A DNA stretch of 64,000 nt, taken from NCBI GenBank assembly GCA_963823525.1, contig CAWGLW010000001.1, positions 248,001 to 312,000 of the forward strand, in the 5' to 3' direction. The notes below the pieces were generated by a model. That model was not told the origin of the DNA. It ran no database searches and saw nothing but the letters and a program-made list of their open reading frames with translations. This document shows, piece by piece, positions 62,441 to 64,000 of this stretch; the first letter of the stretch is position 1; every line of letters starts with the position of its first letter. The position numbers were made by a program, and so were the translations under genes. Source of the stretch: CAWGLW01 sp963823525. GTDB lineage: Bacteria > Pseudomonadota > Gammaproteobacteria > Steroidobacterales > Steroidobacteraceae.

Positions 62441-64000
62441 ATGGCCAATCGCAATATTCAACGCGCTGTGCGGGCAGTTCTGCTCGCAGCCGGTGCGGCA
62501 AGCGTCGGTGTTTACGCACCAGGTTCGCTCGCTCAGGACCAGGAGATCGAACAGATCGTGGTCACCGGCTCGCGCATCCCGCAGCCGAACCTCGAGGGCA
62601 CGAGCCCGGTTTCGACGATCGGCGCTGAAGACATCAAGCTTCAGGGCGTGACCACCGTCGAGGACATGATCAACACACTGCCGCAGGCCTTTGCTGCGCA
62701 GGGTGCGAACCTTGCCAACGGTTCCACCGGTACGGCGACGGTCGACCTGCGTAACCTCGGCACAGTCCGGACTCTCGTTCTGATGAACGGCCGCCGCATG
62801 CCGGCGGGGTCGCCACAGCAAGGCGGCACAGCCCCTGACCTTAACCAGATCCCGGGACCGCTAATCGAGCGCGTTGAAGTGCTCACCGGTGGTGCGTCGG
62901 CCGTTTACGGTTCGGACGCCGTCGCCGGTGTTGTCAACTTCATCATGAACGACAATTTTGAAGGCGTTCAGTTCGACGTGAACTACAACTTCTACAATCA
63001 CTCGAACGACAACAAGACGATGCGCAAACTTCATGACGAATACAGCTTCGTCACGAAGGCGCCGAAGACGATCGGTGCCGACGGCCAGGCCTACGAAATC
63101 AGCATGCTGATGGGCTCGAACTTCGCCGACGATCGCGGTAACGCGACCGTTTACTTCGGTTATCGTAATGCCGAGGCGCTCGACCAGTCGCAGCGTGACG
63201 TCAGCGTTTGCGCGCTGGGTGCAGACGATGATGGCTGGTTCTGCGGTGGCTCGAGCACCAACGATTACGGCCGCGTCATCGACCTGAACAGCGGCGTCAA
63301 CTACATGCCCAACCTGGGCGGCGTCGCGGGCACTGCGTACGCGGACCCGGTGCCGTGGAACCGCTTGTTCAACTACAACCCGTACAACTACTTCCAGCGC
63401 CCCGACGAACGCTACACGGCGGCCGCCTACGCGCACTACGACCTGACCGACAGCGCCACGGTGTACTCGGAATTCAACTTCCACGATGACCGCACCGTCT
63501 GGAACATCGCGCCGACCGGCACCTTCACGTACCCGCTTGACGTCGGCCAGTCCTGCAGCAACCCACTGTTGAGCGATGCCTGGGTGGACGCGCTGTGCAC
63601 CTCGAACGGTCTCGGACCGGACGATCGCGCGTCGACACTGATCCTGCGTCGCAACGTAGAGGGTGGTCCCCGCGAAGGCGACACGCGCCACACTTCTTAT
63701 CGTGGTGTGGTCGGCCTGAAAGGCGATCTGTTTGACCAGAAGTGGAACTACGACCTGTACGGCCAGTACGGCACGGTCATCTACCAGTACAAGCAGTTGC
63801 GTGACTGGGAAACCACCCGCATCGGTCGGGCGCTGGACGTCGTCAGTGATCCGACAACCGGCCAGCCCGTGTGTCAGTCAGTGGTCGACGGTACCGACCC
63901 GAACTGCGTGCCCTACGACTTCTGGGGCGGTAACCCCTCACGGGCGTCGATCAACTACCTGGAGGCGGACGGCTTCCAGAGCGGCAACACGACGCAGACC
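62441..64000 (+). CDS. TonB-dependent outer-membrane receptor (truncated by window end)
   Basis: The first 520 residues are in the window and the frame runs past the right edge. A signal peptide (RAVLLAAGAASVGVYAPGSLA) precedes the start of the plug domain, IEQIVVTGSRIPQPNLEGTS. Plug features follow: VEDMINTLPQAFAAQGAN, VDLRNLGTVRTLVLMNGRR and VEVLTGGASAVYGSDAVAG. The barrel begins near residue 165, and its loops contain Cys pairs (for example VCALGADDDGWFCGG and CSNPLLSDAWVDALC). Such receptors import iron complexes, vitamins or glycans using TonB energy. This subtype, opening with GSRIP, is common in polymer-degrading marine gammaproteobacteria; substrate not identifiable. CAGGAG precedes the ATG. 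Confidence 0.96.
   Translation, partial: MANRNIQRAVRAVLLAAGAASVGVYAPGSLAQDQEIEQIVVTGSRIPQPNLEGTSPVSTIGAEDIKLQGVTTVEDMINTLPQAFAAQGANLANGSTGTATVDLRNLGTVRTLVLMNGRRMPAGSPQQGGTAPDLNQIPGPLIERVEVLTGGASAVYGSDAVAGVVNFIMNDNFEGVQFDVNYNFYNHSNDNKTMRKLHDEYSFVTKAPKTIGADGQAYEISMLMGSNFADDRGNATVYFGYRNAEALDQSQRDVSVCALGADDDGWFCGGSSTNDYGRVIDLNSGVNYMPNLGGVAGTAYADPVPWNRLFNYNPYNYFQRPDERYTAAAYAHYDLTDSATVYSEFNFHDDRTVWNIAPTGTFTYPLDVGQSCSNPLLSDAWVDALCTSNGLGPDDRASTLILRRNVEGGPREGDTRHTSYRGVVGLKGDLFDQKWNYDLYGQYGTVIYQYKQLRDWETTRIGRALDVVSDPTTGQPVCQSVVDGTDPNCVPYDFWGGNPSRASINYLEADGFQSGNTTQT

Overview
The window is chromosomal DNA from a GC-rich gammaproteobacterium. The best lineage evidence is the block recA-recX-alaS-csrA-tRNA-Ser(GCU)-tRNA-Arg(ACG), which has the same order as in Escherichia coli. 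Other gammaproteobacterial groupings agree: a FmdB-type zinc ribbon, DUF502 and aspS; bamD beside rluD, pgeF and clpB; glgC and glgA. A large TonB-dependent receptor and a lipoprotein-anchored RND pump suggest an environmental heterotroph, possibly near Woeseiales, Steroidobacterales or Chromatiales. That placement is inference from gene style, not from a search.

Layout. Positions 1-6606 look like an accessory segment at the 3' end of tRNA-Arg. They hold a partial gene, a membrane-anchored TPR regulator, a secreted protein, a broken lipoprotein gene, a solitary thiamine-diphosphate enzyme, a decayed IS1182-type transposase, and repeats that carry the tRNA 3' end. Positions 6530-12629 hold the tRNAs, csrA, alaS, recX, recA, thpR and pncC, all on the minus strand. 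Positions 12739-23015 carry, on the plus strand, two tandem secreted paralogs, a DUF4136 lipoprotein, mutS and a complete RND efflux operon. Positions 23062-32078 are minus strand: a lipase-like hydrolase, aspS, DUF502, FmdB, clpB, a ZIP transporter, pgeF and rluD. Then, on the plus strand, come bamD, a 1323-residue flavin/iron-sulfur oxidoreductase and a membrane-fused glycerophosphodiester phosphodiesterase (to 38937).

Positions 39010-53585 are a mosaic of small envelope proteins, an M49-type peptidase, a deformylase, a DksA-like regulator, an MscS channel, a GST, a translationally coupled pair (zinc metallopeptidase plus a phosphatase/ADP-ribosylglycohydrolase-like fusion), an NhaC antiporter, ttcA and a YbjQ protein. 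Positions 53657-59280 carry cysK, a MaoC hydratase, phaR and the glycogen genes glgA and glgC, with glgC broken by one frameshift. Positions 59508-61945 form a PadR-led operon of membrane and secreted proteins. A TonB-dependent receptor runs off the right edge.

The most unusual items are: (1) the phosphatase/ADP-ribosylglycohydrolase-like fusion, whose second domain has lost its metal-binding aspartates and whose gene overlaps a metallopeptidase gene; (2) the tRNA-Arg-derived repeats bounding a 6-kb accessory segment; (3) the glgC frameshift; (4) several exact palindromes in promoter regions. No CRISPR array, phage, toxin-antitoxin or restriction system was seen.
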